Below are positions 24,599 to 37,225 of a DNA stretch of 51,417 nucleotides, in pieces (position 1 is the stretch's first letter; each line of letters opens with the position of its first letter). Source of the DNA: Rostrohypoxylon terebratum (taxonomy: Eukaryota > Ascomycota > Sordariomycetes > Xylariales > Hypoxylaceae); assembly GCA_022497145.1 (NCBI GenBank), contig MU386006.1:1-51417 (forward strand), written 5' to 3'. A program made the position numbers and the translations under genes. The notes under the pieces were generated by a model. It saw nothing but the letters and a program-made list of their open reading frames with translations. It searched no databases and was not told the DNA's origin.

Positions 24599-25520
24599 AT
24601 TGTGTTCCCCGTTTTGAAAATTCGAGTAAAGGAAGCTGGTTTTGTTCGACGTAGGCCAATGATCAGAACGCCACAGTTTAGTGGTAATGGGAGTAGCTGA
24701 GTAGGTGCAGAAGCTGGCGGCTGATTCGCCGAATCAAGGAATTAGTTCGCCAAGAAGGGTATAGAGCATGTAATAAGATGGTGGAGTCGGCAAGGCGGTG
24801 ATGGCGGCGCTGAGGACAGTATGTGGAAACGGACGGTGGCCCGGCCTGAATCAAGAGACATACGTCGTAGGGATAGCAGTGGCGATACTCGTATCGGCAG
24901 TGCCGACGTCGTCTGTGGAAGGCAGCGGGAGTGTGATGCTGGAGTGTGATGCTGGAGTGTGATGCTGGTACTGGTACTGGTACTGGTACTGGTGTTGGTG
25001 TTGGTGTCGGTGTTGGCGTTGTTGAAGGCTCGTACTTGTGAGTAGGTAGAAGAACGGTGCGAGGGTATTCTAAGACAAGATGAAAACGTAAAACGTCATG
25101 ATAGTAAATGATATGTAATAATAACACGATGATGATACACCGAGATGAACCCAACGAAGAAGAAACCAAAGCAAGTAGGTACAAGATTGAGCCTCCAGAG
25201 AAACAATCGAGGTTTGAAGCTCAGCTCAGCTATGAAAAGAGAATATGGCTGATGTTGACAAGGTAAATAAGGTCAGGTCCGGGTCGGGTCGGGTCGAATA
25301 TTTTCTTTGGTCTTGGTTCTCTTGGTCGACTTTCAAAAAAAAAAAAAAGGAAGCTTGACCAATGGTTCCTAAACCCTAAGTTCGACGCTGGACTCAAATA
25401 TCTTGCCCCTTGATGTCTCTTTCGACGGTCACTTTCTATATCCGTAAAGTTCGTGTGGCTATAAAAAGTCCTCTCGACCTTAAGATGGAAACGGTAACGA
25501 CAAGGTTAGGCGTTGTATGA
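24599..25520. other. Upstream region of the zinc-finger gene
   Basis: Probably the promoter and 5' untranslated region. It contains a minisatellite and hexanucleotide array at 24,929-25,021, a short GGGTC array near 25,278-25,294 and an A-tract at 25,336-25,348. A 168-codon open frame on the minus strand (24678-25184) is largely a translation of these repeats (Thr-Pro and Val-Pro runs) and is not supported as a gene. Confidence 0.5.
24929..25021. repeat. 13-bp tandem repeat followed by a hexanucleotide array
   Basis: Three exact copies of GAGTGTGATGCTG (24,929-24,967) run directly into a six-base array: four GTACTG units, then GTGTTG variants to 25,021. Such arrays vary in length between strains. 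It lies 0.3-0.4 kb upstream of the zinc-finger start. Confidence 0.9.
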
Positions 25521-27209
25521 GATTTCAATGTTCGGCCAAACACTCGCAAGAACCCATCCACAACCTTTTTTTTTTCTTTTTTCTTGAAAGGTTTCCCAGA
25601 AAATCGAAGAGGGGCGAGGTTAGGTGCATATTAAAAACTAGATTCGAAAGAATGGAACTAACTAACCCACACAAGTCACGTAACAAAACCCGCCTTACGA
25701 GCCTGCCAGCCTACATACTACATACTGCGTAGTGCCTACCCGACCAGGTACCTACCTGCCTACCTACCTTCTTCATACCTAGCAATAATAGTACATAGTA
25801 GTAGGCTAGAAGCTACCTAGGATTGCGTGGGTTCAGCCCTTCAGGCAAGACAGGGGTCTTCAAGATTCGCTCTAGCGTGCCTTACAAGAGTGGAGGTACG
25901 TAGGCGTAGGTACCCTGTAAGTTCTTATGGGTGGATCCAGCCTAGGTAATTCATGTTGTGCTAGGGCTGTTAGTACATAGTAGGGAGTAATAATGCACAC
26001 ACATATATGTACATACGTACCTAGTACGTACTACTAGTAAGTACGCTAGAGCATAACCTTGTTCGTCGTACTAGTAGTGGAGCTCATTATTAGGGCGGAA
26101 GGGTGTCCAAGGATTCAGGGTGGGGTGTATTTGAAGAAACAGCGAAGGGAAAAAGAGTTACGCACAGGGGTTCGCATCAGAGCTACTATGGGCGTGGCCG
26201 TAACTACCTGGTATCTCTCAGGTCACTCAGGTCATGTACCTTGGTACCAAAATATGGTGAGGCAGGATCCATATGCGTGTACGCAGTAATAGATGGGACA
26301 ACTTCAATGGATGAAGTCAGGTGCATTTCCAGGTGGTAGGATCGATGCGACTTCTAGCCGGCACAGGGCTGCACCATCTATACCCGCCTTCCACTAAAGG
26401 CTGGATTCATAAATTGGGGTAGGATAACGTTACTAAGAGAGAGTTTAGAAGCGTTTATGTACGGCGTACGCATCCATACCTGCCAGGTGCCTACATACTA
26501 TGGATGTATAGTGTGTGCTCACTTTTAATACCTTCCAAATTCTTATTAATATACAAGTAATGTCCATATTCTAAGGTAAGGTATAATATGTCTACTACAT
26601 AATATATATAGTATAGTATGCCTAGCAGTATGTGGTAGTATAGGTATATATTTACCTACTTACTACCTAGTAGTACATAGATGGTAGGTATTATGGATAC
26701 AGATGGATCCATCGAAAGATAGTTTAGATGTGCGGTAAGAATGAATGTCTCATCGATGATGTCGATATCCCAAAGTAGTACTTCAAGAGAGAGAAACAAC
26801 GAGCGCTGTTAGTTTGAAAGCCTAATGTTAAGTAATGGCACCCTCTGCATGCTACCCGCTTTACGCTATACCATGCAGTATTAATAGCCAGCATCCATTT
26901 TGAGAAAAATGACGCTGATAGCTACCATGTCCTGAAACATATCAATTCACTTCATCTCTCCTGTTTTGCTGGCATCAGACGGATTTTTCTGCATACGATA
27001 TATGATGTAAGTACATAGTATGCAAATATATACATAACAGATACGATACTATGGATGGCACCTACCCAGTACTTACCTACTTAAGTATATAGGTATTAGA
27101 TATGTATATAATTAAATAAGTAGGTATATAAACACTCCATAAACTTGTACGTTTTTTCAACACAATAGGTAAACACATTTAGGACCTAGTAGGTACTACG
27201 TAGGTAGTA

Positions 27210-27227
27210 ATGCGATGATCATCGCAT
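27210..27227. repeat. Perfect 18-bp palindrome
   Basis: ATGCGATGATCATCGCAT is identical to its own complement read backwards. It has no recognised gene close by, so a role as a protein-binding site is only a guess. Confidence 0.8.
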
Positions 27228-28776
27228 GATGTGTGCGTATAAAGTACTTAGTACCTTCACTTCTTTTTCTCATCCCCTAAATAAGTCTTGTAACGATGCA
27301 CTCATTCGGTTTCTTCCGTATCCGTTAGTAGTTTGGTAAATCTCCAGGGCTATTGATCAAATTGGATATGGTGTCTTTGGGGAGCGGTTTTCGGACCGAT
27401 CATGCTAATTTCCAAGGTTTCTACATAGTAAGAAAACTGGACGTTATGCCGCTATCCCACGTTCGCCTACTACCGATGCGTCGTAGGGATCGGTCATTGA
27501 CTCCAAATTGAGCCTCACAAGCAATCAGACGACAGCGATAAAGATGGGGGTTTCAGCCTTATAAAGCCTTATATAGGGATATAAACACGATTAGCTAATT
27601 CCCAATATGGTTCAAGTATTGCGATCGCTGATGAGGCTGCATACATGTAAATTGGCTTAAATACAACATGAACTCGAACTTTACAACATCAATGATACGA
27701 ATACCAGACTTCTCGGAACTACGACTATGCAGGTAAGTGCATGCACATGTGTATATCGCAAATCTGCACTGCAGGTAAGATATGATTATAAATTGGTTAC
27801 ATAATCGGTATTCGCACATACCCAAAACACAGAAAACTTGAACTTTGTTAGTGTTAGACTAAACCCGTTTCCTAACTCGAGCTGATGACTAAATTTTACC
27901 GAATTGCCTTAATAGGAAATCCCCACCGCAAAGCTTCCGGTTGTAAGCAAAGAGATTCGCGAGATTCGCCTGAACTAAACCTTTCAAGGCCAGTACTTCG
28001 CATACCATGATCATGACCGTGACCGTAACCATCTATGGATGACCTTAACCGTACGAAGTAGTCACAAAGCCAAAAGCCTATAGCAAGGCGAAACTAGATT
28101 ATTCGTCCTGACCCCTAGCAAAAGCCGGCGACCAAAGTGAAATCTCGTCATCGAACATGATTTAAATATATGATGGTGCACGTCCTAGGAGATTCGTATA
28201 AGGCAAAGGCACGCTTAGTTTTATTAGACCGCCGGATATATGTACATCGGCCTACATAATCTGACAGCGGCTTAGCTTACTCTGAGTTGATCGACGGCGG
28301 ATAGATCACCGTGGCGCGGTACGAAGTGACAAATCAAAATACATCCATGAGATCAATATGGATGGCACGCACTACACTTAATAGATGAAAGAGTGAACTC
28401 ACATATGCAACACTGAGTAAACACGTAAAATTTTTCCCAATGTTTTACATGCCTACATACCTAACATATATGATGTGTAAGTTCGGTTATATATTTGTAT
28501 CATGGATGTGAGTTGATGATGCATCAAGTATATGAGAAGTAGAGAGGCATTTGGCATTAGTGTGTCTCGTAATCCAATACATAAAAAGTACAAGTTCAAA
28601 TACCGTCGGGTTCAAGGTTTCAAGGTTTATTTGCATACCTTGGCAGACCTCACCTAGGCAGCTAGTAGGTAGGTACGGGTACCTGCCAGGTAAGTTCAAA
28701 TTTCAAGTCCTACCTAGTAGGCGTCATCTCACCATCATCCAATATCCGGATTTTCCCAGCCCTAGAAGCCACGACT

Positions 28777-28800
28777 CCGCGAACCCGCGAACCCGCGAAG
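28777..28800. repeat. 8-bp tandem repeat (CCGCGAAC) x3
   Basis: Three contiguous units of CCGCGAAC, the last ending in G instead of C. Short GC-rich array inside otherwise AT-rich spacer. Confidence 0.8.
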
Positions 28801-30410
28801 TTTCTCCTCAGCCCTACAAGCCATCTCAGATTGAAGGAATAAGACAAGCTAACATATGAATCGATATTATGATTGGCTCCGCAGACTATTGCCTTGACGG
28901 AAATGGTTAAGTTTAGAACCTTACAACCTTGGAACCCCTCTTATTATTCGTGCCCCTCCTTCTTACCCTACCATTCACTATTCACCACTGCACCTACCTT
29001 CAGGGCTGTTACCTGAGGCAGGATCTAGCCCTAGAGTTACATATCTTAGTTGCGTCACCGTTGTGGGCACCATATGGATACTGATGCACCACACCAACTC
29101 ACCAACTCACCAACTACAACATGTAGAACGGAAAACTTCTAACGTTACACATTCAACTTATCTCTCAACATCCGGTCAAATCACTCGTTACCTATGGAAC
29201 TATTCAATTATCGTGAGAGATAATGCAATTGGCACCTTTGACTCATCTGCGACTCTGTCGACCATTATATCCTCATATCCTACGTACTCTGATCGCTACT
29301 TATAACCTCAGCTTAGAATCTGCAGGCTACAAACGCCCAGAATCCACACTTTTCCCCATACCTAACATCCATACAACCCTGAGTAAAATACAAAATATCC
29401 AACAATAGATTAGGCCTTCGACTCGGCTGTCCCCACAACCGAGTTCACACCTTGACGACGAATACCTACCTTTAACTGGTTAGTTAATCTTAGACGGCGC
29501 AATAGCTTTACGTATAGCTTTACGTGACCGCTCATTCGCAGGCATCCAGCAATACGCGCCTAGAGATGGATATCATGCAATTCGTGATACCAGGTAGATT
29601 CTAGAATAAACGCTAGGTTCGCCAAGCCACGACAACTCTGATGCCTAGATTGGTCATATTCAGCGGTCTCAATTCTAAATGCCTATCCATCGAAGCAACT
29701 TCTCTTAAGATGTCGATCCGGCGATCAAAACTTCCGACAGACACTTATGCCCAGCCGAGATAGATCAATTTGCAAGCCTAAAAATAGGGAAGCTAATTAC
29801 CCAGACAAGTAACCTAGCTCACCTGAGCTTGATCCTGCAAACTTTAGGGTTTATGTTGGCGTCACCTAGCCATATGGATGTGAGCCTCCAGAAGCTACCA
29901 AAATAAGCGATTCTGGAGGATCTATCTGCGATTGAGAAACCTAGGAGCCTTACCTATATGGAAGAATACGTACCGGTTTTATAATGGGCTTACACATATT
30001 AATATGTGGATTTCAGATATGAGGAAGTGTAAGACACTGGATCCAGGCTAATGCTCAATCAAAAGCCGACTGGGCTTTGGTACATAGTATAATATGCCTA
30101 CAGGGCTTCAAGTGTCCGCTGAAACTGTGTTACCGCTAATATGGTAGGGCAACGAAAATCGAATGTTGGCTTCAACGAAACCCTGTCCGTTCTTGTTTGG
30201 TTTGGTAATTTCTTTCCACCTCCCGACACTACGGACGGCCTTCTCCACATAGCTATCTCATTTGACCACACCCACCGAAGAATTTCTCTTGATGTCAACT
30301 CAGCATAATGGGGAAACTGGAAACTCAGTACGACCGGTCTCAAGTTAGAAGACGACGACGCCCTCATATGTTACGCGTCGTCCGGTTAGGACACTGTTTT
30401 GCGGGGTGTC

Positions 30411-30442
30411 CGAACGATCAGTTCCGCTCTACTGATCGTTCG
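30411..30442. repeat. Perfect inverted repeat with 11-bp arms
   Basis: CGAACGATCAG at 30,411-30,421 and CTGATCGTTCG at 30,432-30,442 are exact complements, separated by a 10-base loop. The DNA or an RNA copy could fold as a hairpin. There is no T-run or gene that would explain it as a terminator. Confidence 0.8.
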
Positions 30443-31419
30443 ACGAAGTTCTAGAGCCTTTCTAGCTAGCACACATGCTAAATAGGTACTCATGCCTGTG
30501 TACACAAAACACATACATATCAGCGAAAACAACGCCCGCATCTCGGGGAGATTGGACAGTTTCACGACGAGATTACATACATGTATGTATCTACATGTCT
30601 TCATGGAAAGACTCTCCTCAGCTCTCACTTGGTCTGACAAGATGGCTCTACCGTTGCACCGGGAGCTCAGGCATACATGAAGTGGTGAGGCGCAAAATAG
30701 GGATCTCTGCGCGAGGTTGCGTACCACGTCGGTAGACGACAGGCGAGCCGCGCGACGGACGCAGGCACCATTGTCACAATACAGTGATTCTCATTCGCCC
30801 CGAGCGGCACTTGTCGTTCGACAGTGAGACATGATTCGTGAGGTTCCCTTACGTAGGCCCGAATGGCTACAGTCATGGCGCTAAGACGTCAAAAATGCCG
30901 AAGATCTATCTCATTGCCACTTGGTAATGCAAGATCTGCCTCAGAGACTGGCTGACCGCCGGTGGACCCTCCAGTCGCCCGGCAGCTTCCGCCCCTTGTA
31001 TCATTTCAGTCGGACCAACCAACTTCGACTCTTCGACCGCATACTCATTGCCATTCTCTTGGTATATTTTTCGTTCAGGTCATGTGAAGATTCGAGAAGG
31101 GCAACAATAGGTCATCAATTTTACTCGAACCTTAGTAGGTAAATAAGTACTAAGATATGTTTCAACATCGTCTACCATCTAGGGTCTTTTCTCTAAATTT
31201 TCAGTCATACCTACCTATTAACTATTTACTACTTTCTCATGAGTATACACACTAGATCAGGGATAGAGGGCCTTAAAAGGGGAGAACTAGTCGGACTACC
31301 TAGTAAGTGCCTGAAATCAAGAAGTCTCCGGTTTAATAAATCATGGATCCCTTCTGCGTGGACAAACACCCGCAATCCCGCCAGCGGGAATTAATAGTCC
31401 ATACTACCTACCTGCCTAA

Positions 31420-31445
31420 GTACCTAGGTCCTAGGACCTAGGTAC
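31420..31445. repeat. Perfect 26-bp palindrome of CCTAGG units
   Basis: The half-site GTACCTAGGTCCT is followed directly by its exact complement, giving 26 bp of perfect two-fold symmetry. Related odd-length palindromes, with CCTAGG-A-CCTAGG at the centre, lie at 35,445-35,463 and 37,209-37,225. Confidence 0.85.
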
Positions 31446-32835
31446 ACCACCTATGTAATAGTCATGCGCATTTGATTGGCGGTTGTTGGAACCATATCGA
31501 TGATGTCAGTAAGTAATGCATACCAAATGATTTGGCAAGCGTCAAGCCGATTTTCTTTTATATCTTTTCATGCATTTCGTTTTTCCCCTTTTATCCTTTC
31601 ATAAAAGTATCCATGGATAACGGAGGACATTGGTGAAAACAGTATTAAAATACTACTATTAACTTCACTAACGCTTTTCGACCCCGAGGTTTTTAGCTCT
31701 GGTACCTGCCTTACTAACTACCTACCTAAGGAACGGCCATCTTAAGCATCTGACAGATTTTGAGCGCTTGCATCGTATCACATCACATCCTGTCCGTTGC
31801 ACTCAAATGATTTTGTAACTTTCAGCAATGATAACTTGATAGGTCTAGACTTTCCAAGGTTATAAGCTGACCACTGTGCACTACTTAGGTTCGAACACTA
31901 GTTGAGGCTAGTTAAGACTACTATTCCAGCTGCGGATATTAATTGCGCTAGTAGCTAGTAGCATGGATAGCTTACGAGTATCTAGGCCCTAAGCCCCTAA
32001 GCCCCAAATAACTGACAGCCCTGGCTTGGCATTAGGACCACTTTCACGAACATTGAAATTCTGAAATAATAGTACAATACAGTAACCTTTAGCCTTTAGG
32101 GCTACCAGTCAGCCAATTAATACCTAGCCTTTAGGTAACCTTGGAGCCTTCAAAGTCTTGGAGCTTTCAAAGTTCCTGCTGGACACGCAGCGCAGTGATG
32201 CCAGGCTCCCCGAGCAGTATGCAAAACACTCTATTGCACAGCCCAGTTCCAAGGTTGGAGAGCCCACCCAGACGCCACATCGGATAACGGAGCCCAGTCT
32301 GGTGATTCGACATCCCATTATGCGTTACTTCGTCTCCTACCCAAATCGGCTGTTAGAAAACCTGATAGCCACGAGAAGATCGGTGATTGGCATAGCACTA
32401 GCAAGTAGTTTTGGGGGGGGTAGCCCCTTTTCAGCTGAGGGAACTACCACTAAAAGAAGCTACCTATTATATTATCGGGTGATTATGGATTCGATCATGG
32501 ATGCTCTACACGACACTACACGACACTACAAAGGTAGCATGGCAAACGCAACGACATCTTGTGTTACAACGACACCCTCCAAGAGCCGATGCATATTATT
32601 ATTAATATTTGGCTACGTTTGTGGTGCGCGAATGTTTCGTCGCTCCGGGGTACAACCTCTTCTTTTCCCCTTGCTTAACCCCCCAAATTCTTTTTGCATA
32701 CAGTTTCGGCACAGTGCCCCATATTCTATTTGCACCGTACACGATAATTGACATTGACGGATCTAGCACGGCCTGTGTACCAGCCTACTAGGTATGTACA
32801 TATGCTGTACATACAATACATTGTATGTATCCTGG

Positions 32836-32858
32836 CCGCCTGGCGGGATACCAGGCGG
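32836..32858. repeat. GC-rich hairpin, 8-bp stem
   Basis: CCGCCTGG and CCAGGCGG pair perfectly around a 7-base loop (CGGGATA). A second, AT-rich inverted repeat (TACATACA / TGTATGTA) lies immediately upstream. Confidence 0.7.
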
Positions 32859-35444
32859 GATAGGGCACGTATGTTTAGGGCTTGGCGCGTATGACATGCA
32901 GCTCAAAACTGCACGCAACCTTACAAGGCTGCATCCATACCTACCAACCTAGCAATGTATTGTACATACATACTACATACCTACCTACTATGTAAGTAGG
33001 AGGCAATTCATCTCTTCTTACCGCTCCGGACTCGGCTGGCCTGAAAAGTTGGGGGCCAATATTTAATCGCCCATGGTATGTATTATTGTACAATACCTAC
33101 TATGTAGGTGATGAGAGTAATAGGCGAACAGGCAGACAGGCAGGCAAGCTACCAGCTACCAGCTACTCAGCTCCAGCCTTCTCCCTACAATACCTGACTC
33201 ATACGAGGCGACAAGGCTGCGCGTCTAATTATTGATTTTCTATATTCCCTGCGGTTCATTTGACAAAGTACAGTAACTCCCACCTGAACTTTCGAAGATC
33301 TCTCAACCTCTTGATCTCCCTACAAACAGGTATTAACCAAACATGTTCCGGCGTTTTTTATTACCGAGTTCCTTGTCGCCTGATATGCAAGCCTGTGTGG
33401 CTGAGTCTATCAAAGACCAACAGTATTCGTCGCTCATAACTAATGCTGCATATGCGATGCGTCCATGGTCTTCCAGACATTTTTTTTGCCCTAAAAGTCG
33501 CCATATCATTTCCTCATTACAGACACAGACGGGACAGCAACCTGCGACGACGATAACCTGATGATCCATTGGACCTCGACTCAAGTACCGACAGGCCTCA
33601 AATGCAATACGAGTCGCATTTGTCATAACTGACGTTGCCAACCACCTCTGAGACCTAGGTACTTACTACAATCTCTCTATCTGGTAAACAGGAACGTCAG
33701 CCCTTTTAAGCCGTGGCTGTCTTTTTGCCTGTTCCAAGCCTTCACACCTCCGCTCCACGCCCACACCCACACTTGCGGATATTTTGTCTCGTCGAGTGAC
33801 GTAGAAAAGAAGCCCCGGAACTGGTAGGTTCAAGGTTGTTTATTCTCTGCCTACCTACCTACTGTCCTACTCATGCATGAAGTGGCCCACACGTAACACT
33901 GAGGAGAAGCAAATAAAAAAAATTTGTCTCCTAACCTATCCCTTTTTCTTCTCCCCAATATGAAATTTCAATGGCCCCTTGCAGCAGCAGTATGCGCTAT
34001 ATCCCACCCGCGGAGATTCTCAGAAACCTGCAAACCGAATGTCACTGTTCTATGTTCGCTTCTACTCCGACCCAATCGCGATTGACACAGAAATTATAAA
34101 TCATATTTCGCCTTGTATATTAGAAACCTTGGTAAAAAGTTACGAATCAAACAGCACCGATACACATTCACATTCACATGCATCGAATTTCAGCGCCTCT
34201 TTCGGATGTAGTGACCCGTAAATCGCCTAGAGGTCTGTCGGGGAGGTGAAATTCCAGTTTCAGTCAGCAGATATGACGTCCAGGACATCCAAGGCTGAGT
34301 CCCACCAGCGCGGTATACCAACTTAGCCCCACAGATAAACGAGTGAGGATCTACTTCGTCATAAGGCAGCAAGGAAATCATAACCTACCCCGGGTTGACT
34401 CCCCTATCCCCGGCTCCCGGCGTCCTCTGCTGAATGTCCGGGCATAAATGGGTGAGACTCGTGGAAGCCCAGTGGCACAGTCCACGCGCCCCCGCAATGA
34501 CGGCCCATTCGCCGGCTGTTGATATATTGATCAGCCGGGAGGTATATTGCTCTCGCTGCGGATGGCACGTTGTTGCGCGTCTACTGTATGCTTCCAAGGA
34601 CCCCTTTTCATCTGCACATCTGCAAAGGAACCTTATCGAGCAAATCCCCAGTCTCTTGGGGTCTCGCGACCTTGCTACATCAGTCGACTAATTGGAGAAC
34701 ATATCACGCAGCATCGCATCAAGCGCCGATTCTCTAGTGGCGCCCTCTTTTACCCTATCAACCACAACTCATAACGTGGTACGCGCACGTTCAGAGTAGC
34801 AGTAAGTGCCATACCTGGGTCGCCGGAAGGGACAGGACTTACTTCGTCGTTATTCCGGAGGATATATATGGCCAATGCCATATTATCAATAAAGGAGCGT
34901 TTCAGAATGAGTTTGGGCCGTCGTTTAATTTTTATATTTTTATTCTTAGGTATTTTTATATATATTTTTTCTTTTGCTAAGCACCACACACTGTCGCAAT
35001 ATCATGTAGGGGACACCTGCTTTCTGGCTGGTCGGCTACGTCGTCGGCTGGCTGCCCTAGATTTCAGGAACAGACCAGCCTTCAGAATGCATATGCGAAG
35101 ACAACGCACCCTACATGTAGCCATTTTATGTGACATATGCTACCGAGGGCATCCGTTCCCGCGGGCATTTTCTCTCCTAGGCTTCCTAAACAGGAAGCTC
35201 GGCAGAAAACTTCGGCCGATCTTCCAGAAGACTAAACCTCTTCGATGAGGGTATGAATGGCACGCACACTTCATTAATCATACCTCTCATTGTGTGATAT
35301 TTATACCTCTGGGGAACGACACACACATTTCCTGCATATGACCCAATGGCCGAGATATCAATATATCGCTTACCTATCGAACTCACTAATCTTGATTCAT
35401 CTCCTCGATGACCTCTGTGGAACTTCTCCCTCATCCCTACCTAG

Positions 35445-35463
35445 GTACCTAGGACCTAGGTAC
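35445..35463. repeat. CCTAGG-type palindrome, second copy
   Basis: Arms GTACCTAGG and CCTAGGTAC flank a single A. It is preceded by another TACCTAGG unit, so the whole stretch 35,438-35,463 is a run of alternating CCTAGG half-sites. Confidence 0.8.
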
Positions 35464-37208
35464 CCATACGAAGCGAAACCAAGCACGTGGCCAATCATCA
35501 AAGCGTCCCTTGCTAATAAGTTTCTTGGGACGAATTTGTGGCCCAATAACTAGTGTACTAGGTATTGCACCTATTATTGCACCTATGGCACTATCAAACT
35601 TGAGTCCGCTTTAACTGACAAGATAATAATGATTTCTATTATTTCCACGTATATCTCACGAAGGCTCTAGCGGGTCCTGGTCCCCGTTACAGGAGACGAT
35701 CCCAATTTGTCTAGCTTTTCCAGCTTTCCCAGACTAGCACGTCGGCAAAATTGGACGGGAATTTGAGACCCCATTTGGCGGAGCGCCTCTTCGACAAAGG
35801 TAGCATAGTAACGACCCTGGATTTCAGAAACTGACTCTCGTAAGGCTGACCAAGGCCTCGGTATATGATAACCATGGTTAGTAGATATGATCCTGATCCC
35901 GCCTGTTACATCATTCTCCACCCGCACGAGCTCCATACCATCCTGCCTAGGTACATACTGTACAGAGTGAAGTCATGGCCAGTTTCCTATCTAAAATACC
36001 GATTTAACTAGGATGTCGGGATGTCCACACTTACATACATAGGATATTATGTATCCATCCCGAAGAGAATCTACCACCTCGGATGCAGTGGGTAAGGGAA
36101 GCCGGCTATTTCTTATAGTAACCTTACGGTAACCAAGACAAGCCTGCGAATGGATTTGCTGACTGCGCATTCATCTTACCATGCAGCCCAGCCATTTTTT
36201 TCTCTGGCTGCAAGATCTGTCATATTGCTGTCATCTTTGGCGATAGGCCTTATGAGAGATACTATACAGAAAAAAAATATATGTAGGCTATCATAACCTA
36301 CCTATGCAGGACGTCACACCTGAGGTGCGTTGGTGGTGAAGATGTCTTCCCTAAGCAAACTAGGCGCTCCACCCGTCTAGCGACAAACGGAGCCCTGTCG
36401 TCCCACTCGACGAAGTGCTACAATATGGATGCAAAGTATTGTACAGCACAGTACTTAATACATCATACACTACCTACCTAGTACCTACATACACTACGCC
36501 ATTCTGCACCACAGAATACCTACTTCCAGCCTAGTTTACTGGTTTATACAAATGCGCACTAGACGCATAACGAGTCCGAAACGAAGCCCGGGACCACTCA
36601 CTTCCGCTCCAAGAGTTTCATCATGTCGACTGCCGCGGGGTTCGATCGGCTCGCGATGCGACTCTACGTCGCTTGACGCTTGACGCTTGGTGCTTGATGT
36701 TCTAGCAGGTAGGCATCCCTTAATAAACTTCTTCTTGAAAGCTCTCCAGCCCAATATTTCTGAACCGAGGCGATGACCCTGCCGGCCGAACCCACTATAC
36801 TAACCCCGATAGAGTGTTCAGACCGCCGCTGGTAACTACACTTACTTACCACGGGCACGTCGCTTGGAACCTTTGTAGTCTTCACCAACTTGCTCGTTCA
36901 AATTAATACTTGGTATTTATCATTTATGTATGTACGATGATTACATACTCACGAGGCCTGTGGATACCCTTTCCTCTGATTCGCATGCGTGCGTATTTTA
37001 GCGTACGTAACCGAGAAGAGGTAACCGGTAACTCCATTAGAATATAGTATAGCGCATAGCTGTACATAAGCCCCCGCGATACGATCCCCGGATGGGTTTT
37101 ATCAACGCAAGGGATATTCCGGCACGTTCTGGAATTTCCTGCTTTTACTTGATTTTCGCCGACGTTTGGAGGCTAATATAATAGTACTACTAGTATGTAC
37201 TACGTACA

Positions 37209-37225
37209 TACCTAGGACCTAGGTA
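37209..37225. repeat. CCTAGG-type palindrome, third copy
   Basis: Arms TACCTAGG and CCTAGGTA flank a single A, the same core as the copy at 35.4 kb. It is surrounded by TACGTAC and GTACATA motifs. Confidence 0.8.

Noticed and set aside
24678..25184. 168-codon minus-strand frame with Thr-Pro and Val-Pro runs
   Set aside because: It is mostly a translation of the simple repeats at 24,929-25,021 in the 5' region of the zinc-finger gene.
32158..32751. 197-codon plus-strand open frame
   Set aside because: Composition is not protein-like, no motif is recognised, and it includes a short tandem duplication of spacer DNA.
34868..35248. 126-codon plus-strand frame with a hydrophobic segment
   Set aside because: The hydrophobic part is an AT-rich TTTTTAT run; nothing else supports a gene.
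35667..35936. 89-codon minus-strand frame that reads like protein
   Set aside because: Too short, no neighbouring exon or recognised family; kept only as a note in the spacer entry.
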